A stretch of DNA of 38,070 bases, taken from assembly GCF_000422985.1 (NCBI RefSeq), contig NZ_AUHC01000016.1, positions 1 through 38,070 of the forward strand. Direction: 5' to 3'. The DNA is from Erythrobacter cryptus DSM 12079 (lineage in GTDB: Bacteria; Pseudomonadota; Alphaproteobacteria; Sphingomonadales; Sphingomonadaceae). Of the stretch, positions 7,961-16,220 are shown in pieces (the stretch's first letter is position 1; each line of letters begins with the position of its first letter). A program made the translations under genes and the position numbers. The notes below the pieces were generated by a model, which saw only the letters and a program-made list of their open reading frames with translations, ran no database searches and was not told where the DNA came from.

Positions 7961-10419
7961 GCCTCGCCCTCCGCCTGGGCAGGTTGCGCCGCGGCGCCCG
8001 CGATCAGCCGTTCGTATGCCTCGGCATCGAACGCCTCGCGCACGCGCCAGCTGTTGATCGGATCGCGGCCCTCGCCGGTCGGATCGACAAGCGCCTCACA
8101 TTCGAGGAAATTGCCGCCCTTGCCCTGCTTTTCGCCCAGCACCGCGGCGAGGCGGTTCCAGTCGTCGAAGAAATATTCCTGCAGCAGCGGGATGACCTTG
8201 TCGCGCATCACCGCATCGACCTCGGCCTTGGTCTTGCAGTCGATGAAGAAAGCATGGCCGATGCGGTGATCACGATCGACGAGATATTCGATCCGCTGGT
8301 TCATCGCTTTGAGCACTGCCGCAAGGTCGATGCCCTCCACCTTGCCGAGCAAATCGGGCCGCGGCGGCATTTCCTTGAAGGTGAAGCGGCGGCGCAGCGC
8401 GGTGTCGAGCAGCGCGATCGAGCGGTCAGCCGTGTTCATGGTGCCGACGATATGAAGGTTGGCCGGCACGCCGAATTCACGCTTGGAATAGGGCAGTCGC
8501 ACCTTGAGCGCATTGGGCATCCCCAGCCGCTTGTCAGGCTCGATCAGGGTGATGAGCTCGCCGAACACCTTGGAGACGTTGGCCCGGTTGATCTCGTCGA
8601 TGATCAGCACATACGGGCGGCGTGCGGCGGCAGCCTTGACGACCGCATCGTCACCGAAGACCAGCCGGTTCAACGCATCCCAATTGATGAGCTGCTTTTC
8701 GAGCGCATAGGCAGCGTGAAACGTCGTAAAGGAATTGGGATAAATTGTCTCGCGGGGCACCCCATCTGCGTCGTGCCAGAGCCATTCGACCCGGCGCCTG
8801 TGACGTGCCCAATCATCGGCCGCTTGCGGATGGTATTCATAATCGCCGGCAATTCGGCCGAGCGCATGCACCTTTCCCCAGCCGCTCGTAAGCATAACGT
8901 GGGTGCCGATCTCGCTTGAACGGAACAACCATGTCCCATGGATCTTGATGTTGTTGCCAAGCAGCTCGGGCTCGTCGTACTTGCGCCGTTCCTTGATCGC
9001 CGCCCAGTCTTCGAATTCGGGTGCCGACCAGTCATAATCGCCGCCGTGGGGCCAGCCGATGAAGCCTTCGCCGATGAAGCGCTCGAACGTCTCGTTGCGG
9101 TTTGCCTGCGGCAGACCAAGGCGGATCACCGGCTTGGCCTGATCCAGCAAATCAGACGCCTCCGTGCCCCCAGTATCGGCAGCGGCATCATTGGCGATGC
9201 GCTTGAAAATCCCGTCATGCACTTTCAGTTCGAAGCCGGATGCGGTGCCTTCGCCGCCAGACGCAACGTCATTCCCGCCGGTCGACGGGCGCAGCCCCTC
9301 GACGAACTCCTCGTAGGAAAAGCTCTGGTGGAAGGTGACGAAGCGGATGCGGCCTTCCTTGGAGAGTTCCTCATAGCGCTGCATCAGCGCACCGCGGTCC
9401 TTAGGCACCGCTTCGCCGCACAGGCGGACGGCCTCCCGCGCCGTGGCATAGGTCTTGCCCGTTCCGGGCGGGCCGTAGAGGATGAGGTTGGCTGGCTGCA
9501 CAGTCACTTCCTTCTCCGAGAGGTCTTCGGAACCACCGAAGAGCCGATCACGCCAATAGGGGTGGCTCAAAAACCATTGATAATCCTGCGGTTCACCATG
9601 AAGGAGGAAGCGGCGCAGGCGGTCGGCAGCTTCGCTCTCGCCCGGATCGCGCAGCCTCCATACAGCGTGACTACCGGTATAGAGATACCACGTGCGCGGT
9701 TCGTCCCAGACGCGCCATTCGACCCCGACGCGCAGCCCATCCTCGCTTGCCTCGGTGATCGTGCCCTCCGCCCGGAAACGATTCGCAGTGACGATCGCGC
9801 CTTGGGCGTCAAACGGGAGATCGTGTGCCCTCGGAACGAAGTCCTTGAGGAAAATCCGATCGCCCACCTGCATTTCGCGCACGCGGCGGTTATTGGCGCT
9901 GTCGCTATCGTAAAGCAGGCTCCATTCGCCCCGTTCGACAAACCGCGGCAGCCCATCTTCCTGCCCCCAGAGCGAAGTGACCATCCAGACGGGCACAGGA
10001 TCGAGATTGCTTTGCGCGGGAATGTTGATCGATTTGAGGCCCCCATACCAACTCAGGATTGCGGCAACGGCCTCTTCGCTGTGGAGCAGCAGCGACATTT
10101 GCCTGCCCGGCGCAAGCGGGGCGGCATCCGCCGTCCTGTAGGCCGAGCTGTTGAATTGCCGGTCGAGGATTTGGGCACCCGGGATGGCGGCAGCCTCATC
10201 CCATGCCAGCGAAGTTCCGGATGGCTGGGCTTCCAGCACCATCTTGCACTGCCTTATGTATTGTCCATCGGCATCCTTGTCGATTTCGACCGCGAACATC
10301 CGCCGATTGGGAAGCCGAAACAGGATGGCCTTGGTCTGGCGATCAGGGCTGCTGACCCTTTCGGCAAGGCCGTCCCGCACCAGTTGCTCAACAATTTCCA
10401 GCATCCGCTTGCTGTTCAC
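7957..10419 (-). CDS. mcrB: McrB-family AAA+ GTPase with two EVE-like (PUA-fold) segments
   Basis: This 820-aa protein is the motor of the McrBC-type system. It has the Walker A G-P-P-G-T-G-K-T at residues 316-323, the McrB hallmark T-F-H-Q-S-F-S-Y-E-E-F-V-E-G-L-R-P at about 362-378, Walker B V-L-I-I-D-E-I-N-R-A-N at 604-614, the GTP-specificity motif M-N-T-A-D-R-S at 661-667 and an arginine finger in A-L-R-R-R-F. About 280 residues separate Walker A and B. That insertion (about 430-560) looks EVE-like, with W-L-F-R, M-L-T-S-G and R-I-A-G-D-Y-E-Y. A second EVE-like region lies at about 143-255 (V-W-M-V-T-S, V-G-D-R-I-F-L-K-D-F). EVE/YTH-like domains read modified bases. The start overlaps the upstream helicase stop in an ATGA. 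Confidence 0.93.
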   Translation of the reverse strand: MNSKRMLEIVEQLVRDGLAERVSSPDRQTKAILFRLPNRRMFAVEIDKDADGQYIRQCKMVLEAQPSGTSLAWDEAAAIPGAQILDRQFNSSAYRTADAAPLAPGRQMSLLLHSEEAVAAILSWYGGLKSINIPAQSNLDPVPVWMVTSLWGQEDGLPRFVERGEWSLLYDSDSANNRRVREMQVGDRIFLKDFVPRAHDLPFDAQGAIVTANRFRAEGTITEASEDGLRVGVEWRVWDEPRTWYLYTGSHAVWRLRDPGESEAADRLRRFLLHGEPQDYQWFLSHPYWRDRLFGGSEDLSEKEVTVQPANLILYGPPGTGKTYATAREAVRLCGEAVPKDRGALMQRYEELSKEGRIRFVTFHQSFSYEEFVEGLRPSTGGNDVASGGEGTASGFELKVHDGIFKRIANDAAADTGGTEASDLLDQAKPVIRLGLPQANRNETFERFIGEGFIGWPHGGDYDWSAPEFEDWAAIKERRKYDEPELLGNNIKIHGTWLFRSSEIGTHVMLTSGWGKVHALGRIAGDYEYHPQAADDWARHRRRVEWLWHDADGVPRETIYPNSFTTFHAAYALEKQLINWDALNRLVFGDDAVVKAAAARRPYVLIIDEINRANVSKVFGELITLIEPDKRLGMPNALKVRLPYSKREFGVPANLHIVGTMNTADRSIALLDTALRRRFTFKEMPPRPDLLGKVEGIDLAAVLKAMNQRIEYLVDRDHRIGHAFFIDCKTKAEVDAVMRDKVIPLLQEYFFDDWNRLAAVLGEKQGKGGNFLECEALVDPTGEGRDPINSWRVREAFDAEAYERLIAGAAAQPAQAEGEA

Positions 10420-13400
10420 CTGCTTCCCTCCTCGGCCACCCAGGCCAGCGTGTTGACAAGTCTCAGATGCTCAATGCTCTTTGCATCAAGCTCGAGCAAT
10501 TTCGGATTGGCAAGCACCAGCGCCAGCGTGCGGGCGCGGCTGATGGCGACGTTGATGCGGTTCTTCGAGTAGAAGAACTCGACATGGCGCGGCAGGTCGT
10601 CCGGGCTCGAGGTCGTAAGCGAGACGATCACCACCTCGGCTTCTTGCCCCTGGAACTTGTCAACCGTGCCCACCCGGGCCTGCGGCGGCAGCGCCGCGCG
10701 CAGCGCGTTGACCTGCACGTTATAGGGCGCGACGATGAGGATATTGTCCCAGCCGATGATCTCTTGCGAACCATCGCGCGCGGTGAAGGGCGTACCGAGC
10801 AATTCCTCGGCAAGCTGCCTGACGCGCGCCACTTCGGCTTCGCTGCGCTGGCCGCAGCCGACATGGTCCATGGCCACGAAGCGCAGCCCGCTTGGCGCAA
10901 GGGCCGGATCGTGGGCAGGGGGCAGGTGCAGTCTCTGGCGTGCACAATCGGGGTGGGCCTTGAGCCGCCCGTCATAGACCGCCTCGGAGATAAAGCCGCA
11001 GATCGCAGGGTGCATCCGCCAGCTGGTGTCGAGCAGGATGCCGCGATCGGGCGCCACGGTCGCCTCGCCCTGCAAGAGGTAGTCGAGCGCCGAAAGCCCG
11101 CTCTCGCCCGGATGCGCGCCCTGGATCGGCTGGGCCAGCTGCATCTGATCGCCGATGAGCACGATATTGCGCGCCGCTGCCCCCATCGCCAGCAGATTGC
11201 CGAGCGAGACCTGCCCCGCCTCATCGATAAAGAGGTAATCGAAGTGCTGGTCAAAATCCCGGTCGGCAAACAGCCATGCCGTGGCGCCGACAAGGTCAGG
11301 CCCGTAAGCGTGGACATCCTCGACTGCCTCGACATCGGTGATGATGCGCCCGTTGAGCTTTTGCTCGTCCTTGCCGCGGGTCGATTTCTTCACGCCGGAG
11401 AAGCTGATCCCTTGTTGCTCCGCCACATCCTCGATTCTGGCGAGCAGGTTGTTGATCGCCTTGTGGCTGTTGCTCGACACCCCGATGCGCTTGCCCTCGG
11501 CGAGCAACGCACAGATGACGTGCGCCGAGGTATGGGTCTTGCCGGTGCCGGGCGGGCCCTGGATGAACAGCGCGGTCTCGTCCATCGCCAGGCAGCGACG
11601 GGTGGCCGCCTCGAGAAGGCTTTCGCCCGGGCGCACCAGCGCACCGCCTTCCCAGCCGGCAAGGCGCGGTGGATTGCGCTCGATGATATCGAGCAGGGCG
11701 CGGTAGGGCGGGCGCTCGGCGGATAAATCGGCTGACCCGGGATCGGCGCGTCCCTCCTCGGGGATCCCCGCCCATGCCTTGACCACCCGGCGGACCGCGG
11801 CCACCAGCACCGCGTTGGGCACGGTGGGTTGCGGGATCAGCGACCCGGATTCGGGCCAGATGCCCTTGGCGCCATTGCCGCGCTTGATCTCCACCGTTCC
11901 GGCCTGCCCATCGAGCGCGACGATGGTCCCCACGCGCGACAGCGTGGGCGCGTGCAGCACCGTATCGCCTTCGCGCAGCTTGGTTTCCTGGGGCGCAAAG
12001 CTATAGCTGGCGATGGTGCTGCGCTTTTCCGCGCGCAGCCACACGCCCTGCGCATCGGGCGCCGGGGTGATGGCGCCGATGCATTCGGCATCCTCCACCA
12101 GCTCCTCCGCCTCGCGCTCGCAGCGATCGAACATCGCCCACAGCGCAGGCTTGTCCGCCCGGCGATGAAAGGTGACGAGGTGCCCGACCAGCTCGCGCCC
12201 CGCGTCGGTTCCGGGCAGCGGCCCGGCCTCGATCGCGGCCAGCAGCCGCGCAACCTCGGCCTCCTCGGCGAGGCGTGCTTCGGACTTTTCCTCCGGCACC
12301 GCCGTTGTCGGCCCGATCTCCCGCCACGGCAGATCGTCCATGCGCAGCGACACCAGCCAGTCACGCAGGGCCTCGGTGTTCTCGCAGTCGGTCTTGTTGT
12401 AGGCGAGGATCTCATCAAGGATGCGCTGCTCGCCGGTCTGCTGCCAGCTCTTGTATTCCACCACCGACTGATCGGCCTTGGTGACGCCCCCCTCGCGCTT
12501 GTCGGCGAAGAACATCTCCATCGTCTTGAGCGAAAGGTCGGGTTCTGACGTCCGCAAGGCCTGCCGCAACACGGTGTAGAGATCGACGAAGCGCCGTTCG
12601 CGCAGCAGGCGATCGAGCATGTCCTCGCGGCTGGCGTGCAGCGTCGAGAGGCGCCGCAGGGCGGTGATCTCGTAGGGCGCGTAGTGATAGACATGCGCGC
12701 CGGGATGGCGGGCGAGGTGATCGGCCATCCAGTCGAGCGTGTCCTCGAAGGCGCGCCGCTCCTCGATCGCATCATGGCCCCAGCGGAAGCGGAATTCGCC
12801 CCGCCCGCCCTCGCGGTAATGCACGCCCCAGAGGTAATCGCGCCCGCCATCCTCGAGCGGATCGCCTTCAAGATCGAAGAACAGGTCGGCCGGATCGGGC
12901 GGGGGCAGCAGCGTGAACCCCCGCCCCGGCTCGAGCGGAAGCAGTTCCACCACCGGATCGCCGCCCGCGCGTCGGGCCACCTGCAAGCGGGCCTGCGCGC
13001 GCAGCCTGTCGAGCGTGGCCGGTGCCATGCGCGGCACCTTGAAGCCATCGGGCAAGGCGGCGAGCGCGGTGAGCGTTGCAACCCCGGCATCCCTGAGCCT
13101 GCTCGCCTGCGGCCGCCCCAATCCGGTGACGCGCGAGAGATGCTCCGCGGCCTCCCACAGCCCGCCGCAATGCTCGCGCCACGGGCACAGCCGGCAGGCG
13201 GCGCAAGGCTCGGGCGCGGTGCCCCCGGTATCGCTGGAAACGAACTGCATGAACCGCGCCATCGCCGCCGAGAGCACCTTGTCGAAGTCGGCGAGGCGGA
13301 AGGTCTCGCGCCGCCCATCGCGAAGCGCGACATGGACCCGGCGGGGCGCGCGCCCCTGGATGGCGGCGATCATCCGCGCGTAGAGACCGAGCTGGACGAG

Positions 13401-13835
13401 GTGCGAGGCCTTGGCCGAACGCGCAAGCTTGGTGTCGACCGGCTCGTAGGACCATTCGCCAAGCTGCGAAGGCTCCTCCACCCGCACCAGAAAATCGGCA
13501 AAGCCGCTCCACGGCGGTTGGAGGAAGGCGGCCTGAAAGATCGCCGCTGGCCCTTGCCGCATCGCTTCGGCGGTCACACGGGCGCGCTCGGCGAGCGGCG
13601 CATCGACAGGGATCTCGACCAGCCCGCCCTCATCCGCAAGCCGCGCCCGGAAGCGCTCCTCATGTTCGAGCCCGGCCTGCTGCACCAGCTCCGCCATGGC
13701 ATCATCCTCCGCTGGGACGGGCGCATTGGCAGGGTCGCGCAGGCGCAGCAGATCGAGCGCGGTCGCGTGGTTGCAGCCGAGAAACCGCACGAGATCGGTC
13801 GGCGCACAGAGTATCTGTCCGTGATGCAGCTGCAT
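10416..13835 (-). CDS. TM0106-type RecB-like nuclease fused to a DNA2/NAM7 superfamily 1 helicase
   Basis: This 1139-aa protein joins three enzyme modules. Residues about 1-225 form a RecB/Cas4-like nuclease, with Asp114 (GFADFL), Asp134-x-Lys136 (EPVDTK), a Q-L-G-L-Y-A-R helix and a four-cysteine set C211, C214, C217, C223 that could hold an iron-sulphur cluster. A helix-hairpin-helix-like stretch follows (G-L-G-R-P-Q-A-S-R-L). Residues about 315-490 form a DnaQ/RNase H-like fold (F-F-D-L-E-G-D at 319-325, Y-N-K-T-D at 479-483). Residues about 740-1139 are an SF1B helicase with Walker A 760-767, DEAG 871-874, G-D-Q-M-Q-L, T-V-D-K-F-Q-G-Q and N-V-A-I-S-R-A-R. Its stop overlaps the mcrB start. 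A conserved dyad lies 37 nt upstream of the start. Confidence 0.92.
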   Translation of the reverse strand: MQLHHGQILCAPTDLVRFLGCNHATALDLLRLRDPANAPVPAEDDAMAELVQQAGLEHEERFRARLADEGGLVEIPVDAPLAERARVTAEAMRQGPAAIFQAAFLQPPWSGFADFLVRVEEPSQLGEWSYEPVDTKLARSAKASHLVQLGLYARMIAAIQGRAPRRVHVALRDGRRETFRLADFDKVLSAAMARFMQFVSSDTGGTAPEPCAACRLCPWREHCGGLWEAAEHLSRVTGLGRPQASRLRDAGVATLTALAALPDGFKVPRMAPATLDRLRAQARLQVARRAGGDPVVELLPLEPGRGFTLLPPPDPADLFFDLEGDPLEDGGRDYLWGVHYREGGRGEFRFRWGHDAIEERRAFEDTLDWMADHLARHPGAHVYHYAPYEITALRRLSTLHASREDMLDRLLRERRFVDLYTVLRQALRTSEPDLSLKTMEMFFADKREGGVTKADQSVVEYKSWQQTGEQRILDEILAYNKTDCENTEALRDWLVSLRMDDLPWREIGPTTAVPEEKSEARLAEEAEVARLLAAIEAGPLPGTDAGRELVGHLVTFHRRADKPALWAMFDRCEREAEELVEDAECIGAITPAPDAQGVWLRAEKRSTIASYSFAPQETKLREGDTVLHAPTLSRVGTIVALDGQAGTVEIKRGNGAKGIWPESGSLIPQPTVPNAVLVAAVRRVVKAWAGIPEEGRADPGSADLSAERPPYRALLDIIERNPPRLAGWEGGALVRPGESLLEAATRRCLAMDETALFIQGPPGTGKTHTSAHVICALLAEGKRIGVSSNSHKAINNLLARIEDVAEQQGISFSGVKKSTRGKDEQKLNGRIITDVEAVEDVHAYGPDLVGATAWLFADRDFDQHFDYLFIDEAGQVSLGNLLAMGAAARNIVLIGDQMQLAQPIQGAHPGESGLSALDYLLQGEATVAPDRGILLDTSWRMHPAICGFISEAVYDGRLKAHPDCARQRLHLPPAHDPALAPSGLRFVAMDHVGCGQRSEAEVARVRQLAEELLGTPFTARDGSQEIIGWDNILIVAPYNVQVNALRAALPPQARVGTVDKFQGQEAEVVIVSLTTSSPDDLPRHVEFFYSKNRINVAISRARTLALVLANPKLLELDAKSIEHLRLVNTLAWVAEEGSR

Positions 13836-13872
13836 GCATCATCCTTTCACGCGCCGACATAGGATGGCGATA

Positions 13873-13887
13873 CGACAGAATTGGTCG
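13873..13887 (-). promoter_or_regulatory. Candidate operator, copy 1 (upstream of RecB-DNA2)
   Basis: On the minus strand this reads CGACCAATTCTGTCG, an inverted repeat CGAC-N7-GTCG. It ends 37 nt before the helicase start codon. It matches the motif at 15465-15479 at 14 of 15 positions. It lies in the largest gap inside the nuclease-helicase part of the cluster, where a promoter is expected. Binding by the WYL regulator is inference. Confidence 0.55.
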
Positions 13888-13922
13888 TTGAGTGGTGAAA
13901 TCCAGGGAATTTATTGGGTTGC

Positions 13923-13960
13923 GATCCTGCGAAACGCGTCGCCGCCTGAGGGTCAGGATC
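13923..13960 (-). terminator. Hairpin at the 3' end of the DUF2779 gene (terminator or attenuator candidate)
   Basis: GATCCTG at 13923-13929 pairs with CAGGATC at 13954-13960. Inside it, CCTGA at 13945-13949 can instead pair with TCAGG at 13953-13957. The structure overlaps the DUF2779 stop codon (13953-13955). No clear T-run follows, so it may slow or process the transcript rather than end it. Confidence 0.4.
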
Positions 13961-15440
13961 CCATCGCCTCACCCGCCAGGGCCCGCGCTACCACGACCAT
14001 CGCCCAGGTGTCGCGCGCGCAATAGGCCTTGAGCGCCTCTTCCAGCGCGGCGCGGCGGGCGGGCGGGCAGGCGGGATCGGCGGCTTCGAACCAGGCGGCC
14101 TGCGCATCGCCGCCATCCTTCACTTCGAGCGCGCCGTAGTCGAGCCCGGCGGCGATGGTCGGCAGCACGGCCTTGATCGACCAGCTGCCGCGCTGGTCGC
14201 GGTGATACCAGTGGTTGCGCGCGACGGGCAGGAGATCGACCGTCGCCGCGGCCATGGCTTCAAGGCGCGGGGCAAGATCGGGAAAGGCCCCCGCCAGATC
14301 GCGCAGCACGCTGCGCTCGAAGGCGGCATTGTAGGCGATGATGGTCGCGCCTTCGGGGATGTGCGCCACCAGCGCCTCGGCGCAGGCACGGCGCGGGTCG
14401 CTACCGTCGCAGCTCAAGAACGCGTGGTGGGTCATGCGCCCGCCGCGCCGCTCGAGATGGAGCGAGAACTGGAACGGGATCTGCTGATAGGGCCGCGTGC
14501 CGATCCAGCGCGGGATTGCGGGGGCAACGGTCTCGAAGTCGAGCCAGGCCCGCGGCCAGCCCCAGTCCGCCATCGCCCGGCGCGCACCCTCGGCGTCGTG
14601 GAAGGGGGCGCCGTCGCGGGTGGCGGCAAGGATGCGCGCGTGCCTGTCACCCAGATCCTCCTCGGTCAGATCGAGCAGGTCCTCCACCCCGCGCGCCAGC
14701 CAGCGCTTGCCGCCGCCATTGGGCAGGATGGTCACCGGCCATTGCGGCCCCTGCGGCAGATTGCGGCTGCAATAGGCGGCAAATTCGCAAGGAAATGGCG
14801 TGGTGCAATGATCGCCCATCGCGCGCTCGGGTTCATCGCCCGACAGCACGGCCCGGGCTTCGGCCACCAGCGCCGGGCGCGCGGCGATGATGCCTTCAAG
14901 CTCGCCGATGAGGTCGGCATCGGTAAAGAGACCGCGATAATCACCTTCGCGCGCCAGCACGAAATCCTTGTTGATATGGCGGATGCTGGCGCGCCTGAGC
15001 GCAACCCCCGCCGCGCGCATCACCCATACCTGCGTTGCAAGGTCGCCGCGGTGATAATCCTTGACCGAAGTCGAACTCTTGACCTCGGCCGCCGCCCAGC
15101 CGCCCTCGGGCAGCCGTTCGAGCACGTCGACCCTGACCAGCACGCCGTCATGCTCGAAGGTCGCCTCGAAGATCGGCCCGGGATGCCCGCCGGCGATGAG
15201 CGATGCGGTGATGGCGAGCGCCGCCGAGAGCGTCGGGGTATCGACCATGAATCCGCCGGGATGGAGCGCGCAGGCGATCTCCCCCACGGCATTGCCCGTG
15301 GCAAAGCGCGCCTCGGCGCCGGCATCCGGCTCGGCAAGCTCGGGGCGGTGCGTTGCCAGCCACAGGCGCTTGGGACATTGCTCGAAGGCGGCGATCTTCG
15401 ATTTGGAAAGGCCGAAACGGCGGATGGGGGCTTGCGTCAT
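13953..15440 (-). CDS. DUF2779 protein: Cas4-like iron-sulphur nuclease plus DnaQ-like fold
   Basis: This 495-aa protein pairs two nuclease-type folds. The N-terminal half resembles Cas4/RecB: S-K-S-K-I-A-A-F-E-Q-C-P-K-R-L-W with Cys22, Asp105 (VRVDVL), Glu119-x-Lys121 (A-E-V-K-S-S), the helix D-L-A-T-Q-V-W-V, and Cys212, Cys218 and Cys224, which with Cys22 could bind a 4Fe-4S cluster. The C-terminal half (DUF2779 proper) looks like a DnaQ/RNase H exonuclease, with Asp301 and Glu303 (W-L-D-F-E-T), Asn371/Glu375 (I-I-A-Y-N-A-A-F-E) and Asp477 (Y-C-A-R-D-T). All catalytic positions seem present. It follows the HEPN gene by 40 bp, and that gap holds a candidate operator. The layout mirrors the N-terminal half of the RecB-DNA2 protein encoded next. 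Confidence 0.9.
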   Translation of the reverse strand: MTQAPIRRFGLSKSKIAAFEQCPKRLWLATHRPELAEPDAGAEARFATGNAVGEIACALHPGGFMVDTPTLSAALAITASLIAGGHPGPIFEATFEHDGVLVRVDVLERLPEGGWAAAEVKSSTSVKDYHRGDLATQVWVMRAAGVALRRASIRHINKDFVLAREGDYRGLFTDADLIGELEGIIAARPALVAEARAVLSGDEPERAMGDHCTTPFPCEFAAYCSRNLPQGPQWPVTILPNGGGKRWLARGVEDLLDLTEEDLGDRHARILAATRDGAPFHDAEGARRAMADWGWPRAWLDFETVAPAIPRWIGTRPYQQIPFQFSLHLERRGGRMTHHAFLSCDGSDPRRACAEALVAHIPEGATIIAYNAAFERSVLRDLAGAFPDLAPRLEAMAAATVDLLPVARNHWYHRDQRGSWSIKAVLPTIAAGLDYGALEVKDGGDAQAAWFEAADPACPPARRAALEEALKAYCARDTWAMVVVARALAGEAMGS

Positions 15441-15464
15441 GCCGCGATTCCTACAGGGGCGCCG

Positions 15465-15479
15465 CGACAGAAATGGTCG
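15465..15479 (-). promoter_or_regulatory. Candidate operator, copy 2 (upstream of DUF2779)
   Basis: On the minus strand this reads CGACCATTTCTGTCG, the same dyad as at 13873-13887 with a single A/T difference. It lies 24 nt before the DUF2779 start codon, within the 40-bp gap after the HEPN stop codon. A TTGAGC hexamer (15479-15484) overlaps its edge and could be a -35 element; no well-spaced -10 was found. Confidence 0.55.
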
Positions 15480-15480
15480 C

Positions 15481-16182
15481 TCAATCCTCGATCACCGGAT
15501 AAAGCGGCATGGCCCAGTCTTCGCCCGGATTGTCCATCATCAGATCGATGAACAGCGGCAGCAGGTGGCCGAGGATCGCCGCGCCATCGCGCACCTGGGC
15601 GCGGTTGGCCTTGCTGTTCCAGGTCGCCCCGCCGTGAAGCAGCTGGTTGCGCAAAACGTAGAGCCGGTCGAACAGGATCGAGAGCACCACCGGCGTATCG
15701 CCGCGGGCAAGAGCGGCATGGGCCGCGCGTTTGGCCGCCTCGAAACTGATCTCCCACCCGGCGCCGCCCGGCAGGCCCGCATGGTGCTTCCAGAACGGGG
15801 CAAAGACATAGCGGTTGTCGAGCAGGATGCGGATTTCCTGCGGGAAGCGCGTCCACAAGGCGTTGTAGATGCGCCCCTCGCCATCGAGCCGCACGAGGGT
15901 GCGGAAATATTCCTCGAAACGCGCGCGCTCGTTGCCATTGCGGGGGCGAGCCGCGGTCTCCTCATCCACTTCCAGCGCCAGCTGCAGATCGCCCGCGTAA
16001 GCCGCGTTGAACCCGATCCACAGGTGGATGAAGCGGGTGTCGAGATCGTCCTGATCGCGGTGGGCCCGAAGCAGCCAGCTCAGGGCCCGGTGGACCCGCA
16101 AGGTGAGCGGCAGGGCAAAGCCACCCCGCAGCGCGCGCTGCTTTTCTTTCAGCCGATCGGGGTGGAGCAGGTCGGCAGCCAT
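15481..16182 (-). CDS. HEPN-like protein, predicted RNase
   Basis: This all-helical 233-aa protein carries the HEPN RNase signature R-N-x3-H: Arg178-Asn179-x3-His183 (L-R-N-Q-L-L-H-G). A helical region with W-I-G-F-N-A-A-Y-A near residues 55-63 precedes it, as in the larger Apea-like/MAE_28990-type HEPN proteins. HEPN enzymes in defence loci commonly cut tRNA or mRNA to stop infection. The gene starts 38 bp after the vWA stop codon and ends 40 bp before DUF2779. Its upstream gap contains a tandem repeat of ATCACCC with 11-bp spacing. Substrate and partner are not visible; RNase activity is inferred from the motif. Confidence 0.75.
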   Translation of the reverse strand: MAADLLHPDRLKEKQRALRGGFALPLTLRVHRALSWLLRAHRDQDDLDTRFIHLWIGFNAAYAGDLQLALEVDEETAARPRNGNERARFEEYFRTLVRLDGEGRIYNALWTRFPQEIRILLDNRYVFAPFWKHHAGLPGGAGWEISFEAAKRAAHAALARGDTPVVLSILFDRLYVLRNQLLHGGATWNSKANRAQVRDGAAILGHLLPLFIDLMMDNPGEDWAMPLYPVIED

Positions 16183-16188
16183 CGTCCC

Positions 16189-16206
16189 ATCACCCTTTTA
16201 TCACCC
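16189..16206. repeat. Tandem ATCACCC repeat (11-bp period) upstream of the HEPN gene
   Basis: ATCACCC occurs at 16189-16195 and again at 16200-16206, separated by TTTT. It lies directly upstream of the HEPN start codon (16182). One helical turn of spacing would suit a regulator binding one DNA face, but the repeat is short and could be chance or part of the ribosome-binding region. Confidence 0.3.
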
Positions 16207-16220
16207 CTGACAGCGCGGCT

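Noticed and set aside
8938..13862. Long plus-strand open frames opposite mcrB and RecB-DNA2
   Set aside because: These are GC-rich shadow frames. The minus strand carries complete catalytic motifs and operon overlaps, and the plus frames show none.
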